A stretch of DNA of 64,000 bases from CAVPDG01 sp963702535 (GTDB lineage: Bacteria > Chloroflexota > Anaerolineae > Anaerolineales > UBA4823): the NCBI GenBank assembly GCA_963702535.1, contig CAVPDG010000004.1:372001-436000 (forward strand). Direction: 5' to 3'. Shown piece after piece: positions 17,990-26,933 of this stretch (its first letter is position 1; each line of letters starts with the position of its first letter). The position numbers were made by a program, and so were the translations under genes. A model generated the notes under the pieces. That model was not told the origin of the DNA. It saw only the letters and a list, made by a program, of their open reading frames with translations, and did not search any database.

Positions 17990-19084
17990 TTACTCCATTT
18001 CTCTCAATGCCTGGATCAAGACATCTGTGTGCTCCGGTCTCCCGATGCTGATGCGGATGCAGTCCTGCAGACCGGGTTTGTTGAAGTAGCGCACCAGGAT
18101 GCCGCGGCTGGCTAATTTGCGCTTCAGGTCGAGGGCGTCTCTGCCGGCTACCCGGCAGAGCACATAATTGGCTTGGGAAGGGTAGGGCTGCAACCAGCCC
18201 AATTTCTCCAGCTCAGCCGTGAGGCGCCCGCGCTCGGCGATAATCTTGTGCCCGATCTCGGTGAGCTGGTGGGCGTTCTGCAGGGAGAGGATAGCAGCGG
18301 TTGAGGCGGCTACGGATACCATGTAGGGTTGCTTGATCTTCCACAAATGGGGCATCAGCGCCGATGGGAAAGCTCCGTACCCCACCCGTAAGCCAGCCAA
18401 CCCCGCCCACTTGCTGAAGGTGCGGAGCACCACCAGGTTCTCACGGCGGGGCGCTTCTGCAAGCAGCGACGAGCCCGGCTCAGCAAACTCGATATAGGCT
18501 TCATCCAGCACAACCAGCACCGGCAGTTCCAGGAGACGCTCGATGACTGTGTGGGGTATTAAGCTGCCATCCGGGTTATTCGGTGAAGCCAGGAAGATCA
18601 GCTTGGGGGTGTGGGTGAGGATAGCCTGCTCGATGGCAGCGAGATCGAGGGAGAAATCCGGCTGGCGTGGCGCCGGGATCACCCGGGCGGCATTCAAATC
18701 CGCGTCGAAGGCGTACATGCCGAAGGTAGGCGGGCAGTTGATGATCCGGTCACCCGGCTCGATCACCAGGCGCAGGATCAGGTCGATCAGCTCGTCTGCG
18801 CCAGCCCCAGCCAGGAGGTTATCCACCGGCACGCCATGATGCGCCGCCAGGGCAGCGCGCAGCGCCCGGCTTTCGGGATCGGGGTAGATGTGGGCGAAGG
18901 GCATCGCTGCCAGGGCGTTCGATATCGCCGGCAGCACTCCATAAGGATTCTCGTTGGCGTCCAGCTTGACGATCTGCTCGGGTGGGCGCTGGAGCTGTTG
19001 GGAGAGCACCTCGAAGGGCAGGATGGGCTCGTAGGCGGGCATATTCTGGATGTGTGTGCGGATGAGACGTTGGGCGTCAAACAT
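17990..19084 (-). CDS. hisC: Histidinol-phosphate aminotransferase
   Basis: This PLP enzyme transfers the amino group from glutamate to imidazole acetol phosphate, step 7. The frame is open upstream to 19474, inside hisD. The ATG at 19084 is chosen because GGAGG lies just before it and the family starts here (MFDAQRLIRTHIQNMPAYEP), giving 364 residues. Visible motifs are KLDANENPYG, LIFLASPNNPDGSLIP and the PLP lysine region RTFSKWAGLAGLRVGYG. It overlaps the hisD end by eight bases. Confidence 0.96.
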   Translation of the reverse strand: MFDAQRLIRTHIQNMPAYEPILPFEVLSQQLQRPPEQIVKLDANENPYGVLPAISNALAAMPFAHIYPDPESRALRAALAAHHGVPVDNLLAGAGADELIDLILRLVIEPGDRIINCPPTFGMYAFDADLNAARVIPAPRQPDFSLDLAAIEQAILTHTPKLIFLASPNNPDGSLIPHTVIERLLELPVLVVLDEAYIEFAEPGSSLLAEAPRRENLVVLRTFSKWAGLAGLRVGYGAFPSALMPHLWKIKQPYMVSVAASTAAILSLQNAHQLTEIGHKIIAERGRLTAELEKLGWLQPYPSQANYVLCRVAGRDALDLKRKLASRGILVRYFNKPGLQDCIRISIGRPEHTDVLIQALREME

Positions 19085-20399
19085 GTCCGCCTCCTGTGCG
19101 AAAATCTGCGGCAGCAGCATGGGCGGTAAGCTGCTCGGCGCGTGCAATGCGGGCTGCCTGTGGGCTGAGCTGGCGAGAGGAAGCTTCATCCAGGGCGATG
19201 ATGCTGGTGATCTTGACAAAATCCAGGACGTTGAGTGGAGAAGCGAAGCGGGCTGTGCCTCCGGTGGGCATGACATGGCTGGGTCCGGCGATATAATCCC
19301 CCAGCACCTCGCAGGAGCCCTCGCCCAGGAACAGCCCCCCTGCATTGCGAATCTGGGGCGCCAGGGCAGCCGGGTCGGCGACAGACAGGCAGAGATGCTC
19401 TGGCGCAAACTCGCTTGCCAGGCTGGCAGCCGTTTCGAGGTCAGGCGTGAGGATGATGCCGCTGCGTGAGGCAAGGCTTTGGGCGATGATCTCCGCCCGG
19501 GATAGGCTTTCCACCTGGCGCGCTATCTCCAACTGGACGAGGCGCGCCAATCCCTCCTGCGGGGTGAGCAGGATGGCGCTTGCCAGAACATCGTGTTCCG
19601 CCTGCGCCAGCAGGTCTGCCGCCACCCAGGCGGGGCGGGCGCTTTCGTCGGCGATGACCATCGTTTCGGTCGGTCCTGCCAGACCGTCGAGACCGACGCT
19701 GCCGTAGACCTGCTGCTTGGCGAGCGTGACGAACAAGTTCCCCGCGCCGACAATCTTATCCACGCGGGGGATGCTCTGGGTGCCAAACGCCAGGGCGGCA
19801 ATGGCTTGTGCGCCGCCGACCTGGTAAATGGCATCCAAGCCACAGACATACGCGGCTGCCAGGATGGTTGTGTGTGGATGGGGAGGCGTGCAGGCGACAA
19901 TTTGAGGCACCCCGGCAACCTGGGCAGGGATCACCGACATCAGCAGGGAGGAGGGCAAGGGCGCGGTGCCGCCGGGTACATAAACGCCAACGCGCTCGAT
20001 GGGCGTGATGCGCTGTCCCAGCCTGCCGCCCAGGGATTCTGTCTCCCAGCTGGGCAGGGGTTGCATCTGGTGAAAGAGGCGAATGCGCCGGGCGGCTTCC
20101 TGTAGCGCCGCTTGCAGGTCTTGCGGCAACGAATCGTATGCGTTTTCAAGGTCGGCTTGCGGAATGCGGAATTCCTGCGGCGCGACTTTATCCAGAAGGG
20201 TGCACCACCTGCGCAGGGCTTCGTCACCCTCCGCCTGGATGGAGGCGATGATTTGGGCAACGGCTCCTGCGGGGGTCACGCCGCTGCCGAACAGGCGCTC
20301 TGTGCTGGCAAGGACGGCAGGAGGGAAAGACATTGTATTTAGCGGCTGGCGCTTTAAAATGGTCTGGCGCGCCGTGGGGATATCGAAGATCTGGATCAT
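19077..20399 (-). CDS. hisD: Histidinol dehydrogenase
   Basis: This zinc enzyme oxidises L-histidinol to L-histidine in two NAD-dependent steps, the end of the pathway. The 440-residue protein is complete, with VGVYVPGGTAPLPSSLLM, YQVGGAQAIAALAFGT and the zinc-ligand segments LLAQAEHDVLAS and EFAPEHLCLS, then PSHVMPTGGTARF near the end. One small departure: the usual VGPGN loop reads VGAGN. Start and stop overlap hisG and hisC, so the three genes are coupled. Confidence 0.97.
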   Translation of the reverse strand: MIQIFDIPTARQTILKRQPLNTMSFPPAVLASTERLFGSGVTPAGAVAQIIASIQAEGDEALRRWCTLLDKVAPQEFRIPQADLENAYDSLPQDLQAALQEAARRIRLFHQMQPLPSWETESLGGRLGQRITPIERVGVYVPGGTAPLPSSLLMSVIPAQVAGVPQIVACTPPHPHTTILAAAYVCGLDAIYQVGGAQAIAALAFGTQSIPRVDKIVGAGNLFVTLAKQQVYGSVGLDGLAGPTETMVIADESARPAWVAADLLAQAEHDVLASAILLTPQEGLARLVQLEIARQVESLSRAEIIAQSLASRSGIILTPDLETAASLASEFAPEHLCLSVADPAALAPQIRNAGGLFLGEGSCEVLGDYIAGPSHVMPTGGTARFASPLNVLDFVKITSIIALDEASSRQLSPQAARIARAEQLTAHAAAADFRTGGGHV

Positions 20400-21401
20400 T
20401 TCGCCTCCAGCGCAGCCAGCATATTGGTGATTTCCACAGGCTCCTCTTCGAAGATATAGGTTACCGGCATGACGACGACGCCGCTGCCGCCGATTTGCCG
20501 TAGCTCAGCGATGGCTTGGGCGAGCTGGTCTTTGCGCACAATCAGGTTCGTGGCGAACCACCGATCTCCCTGGCGGGTGACGACCGGTGAGAGGGTGGGT
20601 CCCTGAAGCCCGCCGATCACCGAGCAGGTGAACATGCGTTGAGCGATGCTCTCTGTGTGAATCGCCGCGGATATTGGCAAAGATCGATACATTCTCCTGG
20701 GCGCGCAGATGGGCAACGATGAATTCGAGCAATTGTTTGGCGATGCTCAACGCCTGTGGGTTTGTGGTCAGGCGATTCCGGTTTGCGATCAGGCATGCCT
20801 GGGATTGGATCACGAGACCATCTCCCAGGATCTTCAAGCGATTGTCTCGCAGGGTAGTTCCGGTGGATACCAGGTCAACGATCAGGTCGGCGTAGCCGAT
20901 GGTAGGGGCAATCTCTAACGTGCCTTCGGCAAAGATCAGCTCGACATCTGGCATGCCGCGCTCGGAAAAGAAAGCCCGGCTCAGGTTGGGGAATTTGGTG
21001 GCAACGCGCAGCGGTCGTCCCAAATGGCTGGCGAGACCCGGCAGGTCTGCCATCGTATTCACGCCCTCCCAGGCTTCTGGAACGATCACGTTCAGCGAGC
21101 AATGTCCGAAACCCAAGCCGGGATGGATGACCAGGATATCGCCGTCCTCGCCGCGCCGCTCTGCGACCACATCCCAGCCGGTGACGCCGAAGTCCACGCT
21201 GCCTTCGCGCACGCTGACGACAATATCGCCGGGTCGCTGGAAGAGCACCGCCAGACCCGGCAGGCTCGGGATCGTGGCGCGGTACTGGCGCGGGTTGGGC
21301 TTGTACACATGGAGCCCCACATCTGCCAGCAGCTCGAGCGCTGCTTCGGACAGAATGCCTTTGCTGGGCAAGCCTAATCGGATTTCTTCATCTCTATTCA
21401 C
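20396..21401 (-). CDS. hisG: ATP phosphoribosyltransferase, long form (frameshift near 20665)
   Basis: HisG condenses ATP and PRPP, the committed and feedback-controlled step. The GTG at 21401 follows an AGGAGAGG ribosome site; the frame is open further up only through the attenuator. The catalytic part shows LGLPSKGILSEAALELL, GVTGWDVVAERRG and the PRPP loop DLVSTGTTLRDNRL. After a one-base slip near 20665 the C-terminal regulatory (HisG_C) domain continues with GLQGPTLSPVV and VTYIFEEEPVE to 20396. At about 335 residues it is the long form, which binds histidine and needs no HisZ. Confidence 0.93.
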
Positions 21402-21420
21402 GAGCGCATCCTCTCCTGAT

Positions 21421-21455
21421 AACAAAAAAACGCCTCCTCTACCGGGAAGCGTTCT
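21421..21455 (-). terminator. his attenuator: intrinsic terminator before hisG
   Basis: On the minus strand AACGCTTCC (21453-21445), loop CGGTAGA, and GGAGGCGTT (21437-21429) form a 9-bp stem with one G-T pair. Seven T residues follow (21430-21424). It lies between the His-rich leader and the hisG start. Its 5' arm and loop (CCCGGTAGAG, 21446-21437) can instead pair with CTCACCGGG (21522-21514) in the leader. Confidence 0.88.
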
Positions 21456-21498
21456 GGGTGATTGCAAAATACTGGTTAAGTATTAAGGGTACCGATCC

Positions 21499-21573
21499 TC
21501 AAAAGCAGCCTTGCCCGGTGAGACGGTTTGTGTTCACATGATGATGGGGGTGGAGGCAGGTCTGCGGTAACAT
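21499..21573 (-). CDS. hisL: Histidine operon leader peptide
   Basis: A 24-codon open frame reads ATG at 21573 to TGA at 21499. Residues 8-12 are H-P-H-H-H, four His codons in five, at 21552-21538. Such clustering is the mark of a ribosome-stalling leader that senses charged tRNA-His. The codons before the His run (21565-21554) can pair with 21516-21505, while the stretch just after it (21522-21514) can pair with the terminator 5' arm. Stalling at the His codons would thus favour antitermination. There is no clear ribosome site, but the ATG is only nine bases after a -10 box, so the leader mRNA is probably near-leaderless. Leader peptides of this kind are well known in proteobacteria; I know of no described case in Chloroflexota. 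Confidence 0.8.
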   Translation of the reverse strand: MLPQTCLHPHHHVNTNRLTGQGCF

Positions 21574-21582
21574 CGTGGCAGG

Positions 21583-21611
21583 AGTTTACCATGAGGTGGA
21601 TAATTCCGCAA
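21583..21611 (-). promoter_or_regulatory. his operon promoter
   Basis: TTGCGG (21611-21606) and TAAACT (21588-21583) are separated by 17 bp on the minus strand, immediately before the leader ATG. Each box matches four of six consensus bases. Confidence 0.5.
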
Positions 21612-21683
21612 GCGGATTGGGTGTGAAACATTAGGAGATATTTATGGTGTTTTCAGTGTCCTCTAACCAAGACGCAATATACT

Positions 21684-21776
21684 TATCATAGAACGAGAAA
21701 CGGCTTGACGGGGTGCAGGGCGCCGCCCGCTCTGCGCCTCGTTTGTCGAATTGCCGTGAAGGTCGATTTTATGATA
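21684..21776. repeat. Fold-back repeat, copy C
   Basis: The degenerate core GGGGTGCAGGGCG / CGCCCGCTCTGCGCCTC matches copies A and B. Outer arms TATCATA (21684-21690) and TATGATA (21770-21776), with weaker pairing between, extend the fold-back. It lies between the divergent his operon and htrA-like gene. Confidence 0.55.
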
Positions 21777-21794
21777 CGTGATGGATAGGGATAA

Positions 21795-23016
21795 ATGGTG
21801 ATGAATTCGCGAATGAGAAATCGTAGAATGATCTTGATAACCTTAGGGTTATTCCTTGTTGTGTCAATGCTGGCTTGCCAGGCAAGCGTTCCGGGTAGGG
21901 TTGGTTGTTTCGCCCGCTGCAGTTGTAACCGAAGCAGCAGTCCAGGTGGTTTCCCAGGCTACCGAGCCGGTGACGGACTTGCAGCCTGCCATCCCTGCGG
22001 TAGTGGGCGAGCATGATGATGCGCTGGTAGCCATCTATGCCAGAGTAAATCCGGCTGTGGTCAACGTGACCACTTTTCAGACCGAAAATGGCTTTCTGAC
22101 GGCAGCGAGCCAGGGTTCTGGATTTGTCGTCGATTCCGAGGGTCATATCGTCACCAATGCGCACGTGGTTCATGGCTCCGAGCAGGTAGAGGTCACTTTC
22201 TCGGATGGCACGGCCCGCATTGCCGAGCAAGTCGGCGAGGATCTGAACGCCGACCTGGCTGTTCTGAAGGTGGACTCGCTGCCCGAGGGTGTGCAGCCGC
22301 TGCCTTTTGCGGATATGAATTCCCTGGCTGTGGGGCAGACGGTGATTGCCATCGGCAACCCGTTTGGATTGGAAGGAACCCTGACACGCGGCGTCATCAG
22401 CGCCCTGGGTCGCAATATCCCGGCGTTGACGCCCTTCTCGATCCCGCAATCCATTCAGACCGACGCGGCGATCAATCCCGGCAATTCGGGAGGACCGCTG
22501 CTCAACCTGGATGGTGAGGTGATCGGCGTCAACGCCCAGATCGAGACTGGCGGCACCAGTAGGAGCAATATGGGTGTTGGTTTCGCCATTCCCGTCAGTA
22601 TCTTAAAGGTCGTCATCCCCGATTTGATTAAGAATGGCTCGCATGATTGGGCTTACCTGGGCGTGAGGGGTAGCAACCTCAACCCCATCCTGGTTAAAGC
22701 CATGAATTTGCCGGTAGAGAAAGGCGCTTATCTGGTGGAGGTGCTGTCCGATGGTCCGTCAGCCAAAGCCAACTTGCGCGGCGCAAACGAGATTGTCACC
22801 GTCGATGGACGGCAGGTCGACATCGGCGGCGATGTCGTCACAGCAGTCGATGGGCAGTCATTACGCTCTTTTGATGATTTGTTGCTCTATATCGCCGTAA
22901 ATGCCAGCCCTGGTCAATCCATCCGCCTGACCATTCTGCGGGATGGCAAGCAGCAGGATGTGGATGTTATCCTGGGGGTACGCCCGGTCAGCGCGGATAA
23001 CGTGATCCTCCCGTAA
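21795..23016 (+). CDS. HtrA/DegP-type serine protease, lipoprotein (frameshift near 21895)
   Basis: This is an exported quality-control protease. The N-terminus from 21795 gives a signal peptide with a lipobox (FLVVSMLACQAS). A one-base slip near 21895 joins it to the main frame (VVSPAAVVTEAAVQVV onward), about 405 residues in all. The trypsin-like triad is seen in VTNAHVVHG (His), LNADLAVLKVD (Asp) and NPGNSGGPLLN (Ser), with the oxyanion region intact. One PDZ domain follows (YLGVRGSNLNP, IVTVDGRQVDI, VTAVDGQSLRSFDDL). DegP has two PDZ domains; one is the DegS/HtrA-like arrangement. The gene stands alone on this strand. Confidence 0.9.
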
Positions 23017-23034
23017 GCAGGCATCCCTTTAACT

Positions 23035-23823
23035 TCAGTGCACGGTCCCGCGTTGCTGTGACAGGCTTTCCAGCAGCGCGGGCAGTTCTTTAATGAAGGG
23101 AATGACTGCATCGGGTTGGATGGTATCCAGGTGATCGCGATTGGCGGGTGTGTCTGCGTAGCGCGTAACCCAGATGGCGAAGATGCCCGCGTTTTGGGCG
23201 CCGAGGATGTCTGCTCCCAGCTTGTCGCCTACCATTGCTGCTTCCACGGGCGAGACGCCGAGCGGCTCGAGGGCGAGCTGGAATATGCGCGGGTTGGGCT
23301 TGCGTATGCCGATGGAGGCGGAGGTCAGGATCACGTCGAAGTAATCGCGCAGGGCTGCTTGATCAACCAGCGCCTGGACGTCGGCGTCGTCTGCTGCGTT
23401 GGAAATGATGCCCAGCCGGTATCCCCTGCTTTTCAAGGTTTCGAGGGTAGAGGCGGCGTCGGGGTCAGGCTGCCAGTAATCCTGCGTAACGGCATACATG
23501 GCAGCCAGCGCCGGGCGGGAAACCGTCTCTGGGATTTCTGCGTAGCCATATTCCGCCAGGGTCGTTTTCAGCAGATACGCGGTTGTGTATTCGATAAATT
23601 CTGCCTCGCGTTCAGCATAATACACTTCCAGGCGCGCTTGAAAATTCTTGAGGAACACATCCCGGTCCAGCGTTACGCCAGCCGCGTGCAGGTTTTCATA
23701 AAGGGCAGCCAGGCTGTGCTTGAATACGATGGATGGCTCACCCTGGAAATGGATTAACGTGCTGCCCAGGTCAAAGAGCAAGGCTTTCCATCTGCGCTGC
23801 AGGGCTGGTGTGTGGCGATGCAA
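23035..23823 (-). CDS. HAD-family hydrolase, subfamily IA
   Basis: The protein has 262 residues. Motif I is ALLFDLGSTLIHFQG (residues 13-27); the second residue of the DxD pair is replaced by glycine-serine (DLGST), as in some haloacid-dehalogenase and unusual HAD proteins. Motif II is RLGIISNAADD, motif III a lysine in IGIRKPNPRIFQ, and motif IV MVGDKLGADILGAQNAG. A helical C1-type cap lies between motifs I and II. The change in DxD may alter phosphatase activity, since the second aspartate is the usual acid/base. It ends 19 bases from the convergent htrA-like gene and follows the dehydrogenase gene by two bases. Confidence 0.8.
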   Translation of the reverse strand: MHRHTPALQRRWKALLFDLGSTLIHFQGEPSIVFKHSLAALYENLHAAGVTLDRDVFLKNFQARLEVYYAEREAEFIEYTTAYLLKTTLAEYGYAEIPETVSRPALAAMYAVTQDYWQPDPDAASTLETLKSRGYRLGIISNAADDADVQALVDQAALRDYFDVILTSASIGIRKPNPRIFQLALEPLGVSPVEAAMVGDKLGADILGAQNAGIFAIWVTRYADTPANRDHLDTIQPDAVIPFIKELPALLESLSQQRGTVH

Positions 23824-23825
23824 GG

Positions 23826-24893
23826 CTAATATCCCCTCTCGAGGTCGATGCGGTTGAGCAGAGGCTGCCCGGTCAGATAGCGTTGTAAGTTCGCCGAGAA
23901 TGCCAGCACGGCGCGCTCATCATAGAATAGGGTGTTTCCGGAGATATGCGGGGTGATGATCACGTTGGGTAGCTTCCACAAGGGGCTGCCGGGGGGTAGA
24001 GGTTCCTCGGGGAAGACATCCAGCGCGGCGCCGGCGATTTTTTTATCTCTTAAAGCCTGGGTGAGGGCGTCATGGTCAACAATGCCGCCCCGCGAGACGT
24101 CGATCAAGTAAGAGGTGGGTTTGCAGACATCCAGCTCTGCGCCAGAAACGAGGTTCAGCGTGGCTGGCGTCCTTGGAACGGTAATGACCACGAAGTCGCA
24201 TTCTTTCAGCATCGAGCGCAATGCTTCCGCCGGGTACAGGCGGTGCACGAATGCACCGGTTGGATCCCCAGTCCCTTCGGGGATGTATCCGTAATCCTCT
24301 GGGTGCCTGGCGTCGCGTTTGCTGGCGAGGATTGTGGCGCCAAACGGCTGCAGCAGGCGGGCTACCTGCCTGCCGATGCTGCCATAGCCGACAATGCCAA
24401 CCGTACTGGCGCGCAGCTCAAGCGGCGCAAAGCGGTCCCAGCGATCGCGCGGCCACTCAGCCCGCTTCTGGTAAGCAAACAGGTCCGGCAGGCGGCGACC
24501 CAGAGCAAGGATCATGGTCAGTATGTATTCAGCCATTTGCGGCGCGGCGGCGCCGCTGAGCGAGGTGGCTACCAGGTCCGGCTTGTGCAAGACCGGCTCG
24601 TGGAGCACATGCTCAACCCCCGCCCAATGAAATTGGATCCAGCGTAGCGCAGGCGCCTGCTCTCCGGTTGGGATCACCCGGTTCGTATACAAGATCTCAG
24701 CAGATTCCCAAATTTCGGCGGGTACATCATCCGTCTTGCTGGCTTTAATCACCGTGATTTGCAGGCGTGGAGAAATCTCCTGCAGGCTTGCGATCAGGCT
24801 ATCGGGAAAGGGGATGGTGATCAGGACTTGAACTGGCTCGCTCATCGGTTTATCTGCCGGAATTTGAATATGGCTGGGCATTTTTTCGCCCAA
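23826..24893 (-). CDS. D-2-hydroxyacid dehydrogenase
   Basis: This is an NAD(P)-dependent oxidoreductase of the D-isomer-specific family. The Rossmann fold is seen in TVGIVGYGSIGRQVARLLQ near residue 165. Substrate and catalytic residues lie in SYLIDVSRGGIVDHDAL (Arg), AALDVFPEEPLP (Glu) and IITPHISGNT (His). The best start is uncertain: TTG at 24893, ATG at 24881 and ATG at 24845 (MSEPVQVLITIPF) are in frame and none has a clear ribosome site. A TACAAT -10-like box with an extended TGG lies near 24914-24909. The exact substrate cannot be told from sequence. Confidence 0.87.
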   Translation of the reverse strand: MGEKMPSHIQIPADKPMSEPVQVLITIPFPDSLIASLQEISPRLQITVIKASKTDDVPAEIWESAEILYTNRVIPTGEQAPALRWIQFHWAGVEHVLHEPVLHKPDLVATSLSGAAAPQMAEYILTMILALGRRLPDLFAYQKRAEWPRDRWDRFAPLELRASTVGIVGYGSIGRQVARLLQPFGATILASKRDARHPEDYGYIPEGTGDPTGAFVHRLYPAEALRSMLKECDFVVITVPRTPATLNLVSGAELDVCKPTSYLIDVSRGGIVDHDALTQALRDKKIAGAALDVFPEEPLPPGSPLWKLPNVIITPHISGNTLFYDERAVLAFSANLQRYLTGQPLLNRIDLERGY

Positions 24894-25066
24894 CAGGATG
24901 GATGATTGGAGCTATTGTACCAAGATGCGGGATTGACAGGCATTATGAAGAGGTTAAAGCAGCAGTGACCTGCTCGACCATGACATTCATCACCCTCTCT
25001 ACATGACAAATGACAGGTGATTTTAGCCCTCGTTTTTTGCTACTATGATGTCACCACAATTGAATA
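24894..25066. other. Intergenic stretch before the multi-hairpin element
   Basis: No gene is visible. It holds the upstream region of the minus-strand dehydrogenase. A plus-strand TACTAT box preceded by TGC (25038-25046) could serve the element that follows, but no matching -35 is seen. Confidence 0.4.
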
Positions 25067-25198
25067 TGCCGGAGTTATCCAAACCGAAAGCTGGCGCCAT
25101 TCTAGCAAAAAGCTAGCTGAGCCGACAACCAGGCTCACAGAGCCAGATATCACTAGCTATCAGGCTAGTATTCGTGGATACTCCGGCAGATTTTTTTA
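25067..25198 (+). ncRNA. Candidate multi-branched structured RNA or small fold-back element
   Basis: The ends pair: TGCCGGAGTTATCC (25067-25080) with GGATACTCCGGCA (25177-25189), one base bulged. A run of seven T follows. Inside are three separate hairpins: CTAGC-AAAAA-GCTAG (25102-25116), TGAGCC-GGCTCA (25118-25137) and ACTAGC-GCTAGT (25152-25169). A closing stem, three arms and a U-run look like a stand-alone transcript with a terminator. A MITE with terminal repeats is the main alternative. No known RNA family is recognised. Confidence 0.45.
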
Positions 25199-25204
25199 AG
25201 CCAA

Positions 25205-26885
25205 TCATGCGCTGGCTGTAATCTCTGCTTCTGCCAGGTAGCCCAGCTCAGCCAGGACCGCGATCACCTTTTCCCAGGCGCCTGCCTTGACAATGATCAC
25301 CGTGGGACCCAGGGGGTCTCCCAGGAAGCGGGCGGCGCGTGAAGCGCGCAACTCCTTCAGCATCTCCGGCGTTCTCAGCCGCAGGATGAGCGCATGCTCG
25401 ATCCTCACCTCGCTGCCATTGGCTTCCCACCGTTCCAGTGCTTTTACCAGGCTGGGCGGCACGCTGCTCGCGTGCCTGCGGAGCAAGGAAAGCAGGTGCG
25501 GAACCGAAAGCCCCTGCTCCCGGGCGCGTTTGAGCGAGGCTACGGTAATGCGATAGGCATAATCCGTCTCCGTCGCCTTCTCCCAGCGGCTGAACCTGGC
25601 GATTTGATAGCGGACAGGTCTGGGGAGCAGCAATGGCGCGCGCAGGCGAGCATCGGAGCTGATGCGCAGCGTCTGATTCTCCTCAGGCAGCCCCTCGACT
25701 GGCTCACCTTTCAAGAGGCGTGCAGCCCAGGGGGAGAGGCGGAAAGCGGTCGGCGGTGAACCGGGCTCTGCCGACGCCAGCTCCAGGATTCCCAGCCAAT
25801 GCAAGGGACCGGTAATCAGATAGCGTAGCAGCGCTCCATCGACCTGATCCCAACATTCAAAACCGCGTAAGAAAGACTGGCTGTTCACATCCACAAGATA
25901 CCAGGAGTCATAATCTCCAGCCGGGCGTTGAAAATCCGGGTGGGTCTGCTTGACCGCTTCGATGAAGGCATTCAGAACTCCACCAGGCACCTTTTTGCAA
26001 GGAGGACAGGAATTGCAGGACGGCTTGCCGGGCGCGCAGCGGGTCATTCTGCCAGTTCCCCTCCACGCGCAGACCGGGGAGCAGGCGCAGCTCATTGAAA
26101 TCTCGGCTGGTGAGCCAGGCTTGCGCCAATAAGGCTAGAGCTTGGCCGCGGGGCGCTTCCAGGAAACGCCGGGTGTTCTCCGCATGGGGTACGCCGGTCT
26201 GCGGGTCGACGAGGTTGGCAGAGGCGAGCAAGGCTTGCAGGGTGAGCGGGTCGGGGGACCTGGGGTGGTGGACCATCCATGACCCATCTACGAATTCCTG
26301 CGAGTCGAAGGCGAGCCCCATGCGTAGGGCAGCCAGCAGCGTGCAAGCCTGGTCTACAACCGTATCGCGCACCGGGTAAGGGCTGGCATGTTCCTTTGGG
26401 ACTGCCTTGCGACCTGGGGGGCGGGCTGGGGTGTGTCCGGAGAGCGGAATAACCGGGATCAGGTCCGTCGGGATGTAGGCGAATTCTTGCAGACCGGCAG
26501 GCGTGTCCTGGAAGAGGCGCCCAACGATCGCCCGGTACCAGAGGATTTCAGCGGCTGAGACCGGTTTGCGGTGTGGAAGCTCCCGGTCGCGCCGCGCCGC
26601 GCCCATCTCTCTCACCACGCCGTAGCGGCGTGTGAAGAGCGACCAGGGTAGATGTCCGCCATTCTGGATGAGGTCATCGATTGCCAGGCGGGCATCCACT
26701 GCCAGCGCCTCGACAATTTCATGCGCCAGCTCTGGCTCTCGCAGCGCTCCTGCAAGCTGTTGGGCGGCGCGTTTTTGCGCGCTCTCCTCCTCATCCGGGA
26801 GGTGAAGCTCCACCCCCCACAGCTCGGCGATCATGCGCAGGTAACCGAGGTCGTAACGCTGTAGGGTTTGCAGCAGGTCAATCAT
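25205..26885 (-). CDS. Helicase_C_3 (XPB/Ssl2 N-terminal-like) domain protein (frameshift near 25975)
   Basis: The first part reads from 26885 (MIDLLQTLQRYDLGYLRMIAELWGV) to about 25980. A one-base slip there leads into WYLVDVNSQSFLRGFECWD and GPLHWLGILELASA, ending at 25205; about 560 residues in total. The C-terminal segment with RFSRWEKATETDYAYRIT and VPPSLVKALERWEANG resembles the helicase-associated domain found N-terminal in XPB/Ssl2 and as stand-alone proteins in Actinobacteria and Chloroflexota. No helicase motor motifs are present, so the protein is probably a DNA-repair-associated or regulatory relative. It is the last gene of a four-gene run on this strand. Confidence 0.65.
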
Positions 26886-26933
26886 TTCAACTGCTACGGT
26901 TGGTCAACAAAGGAGATCAGCCGGGGAACCGGA

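Noticed and set aside
19085..19474. Longer N-terminus for hisC
   Set aside because: The extension lies wholly inside hisD. The ATG at 19084 has a GGAGG site and matches the family start.
21421..21573. T-box riboswitch before hisG
   Set aside because: No T-box sequence of the GGTGGNACCGCG type is present, while a His-codon leader frame and matching pairings are.
25067..25198. Integron attC site
   Set aside because: The ends lack the paired RYYYAAC and GTTRRRY core sites, and no integrase or cassette array is near.
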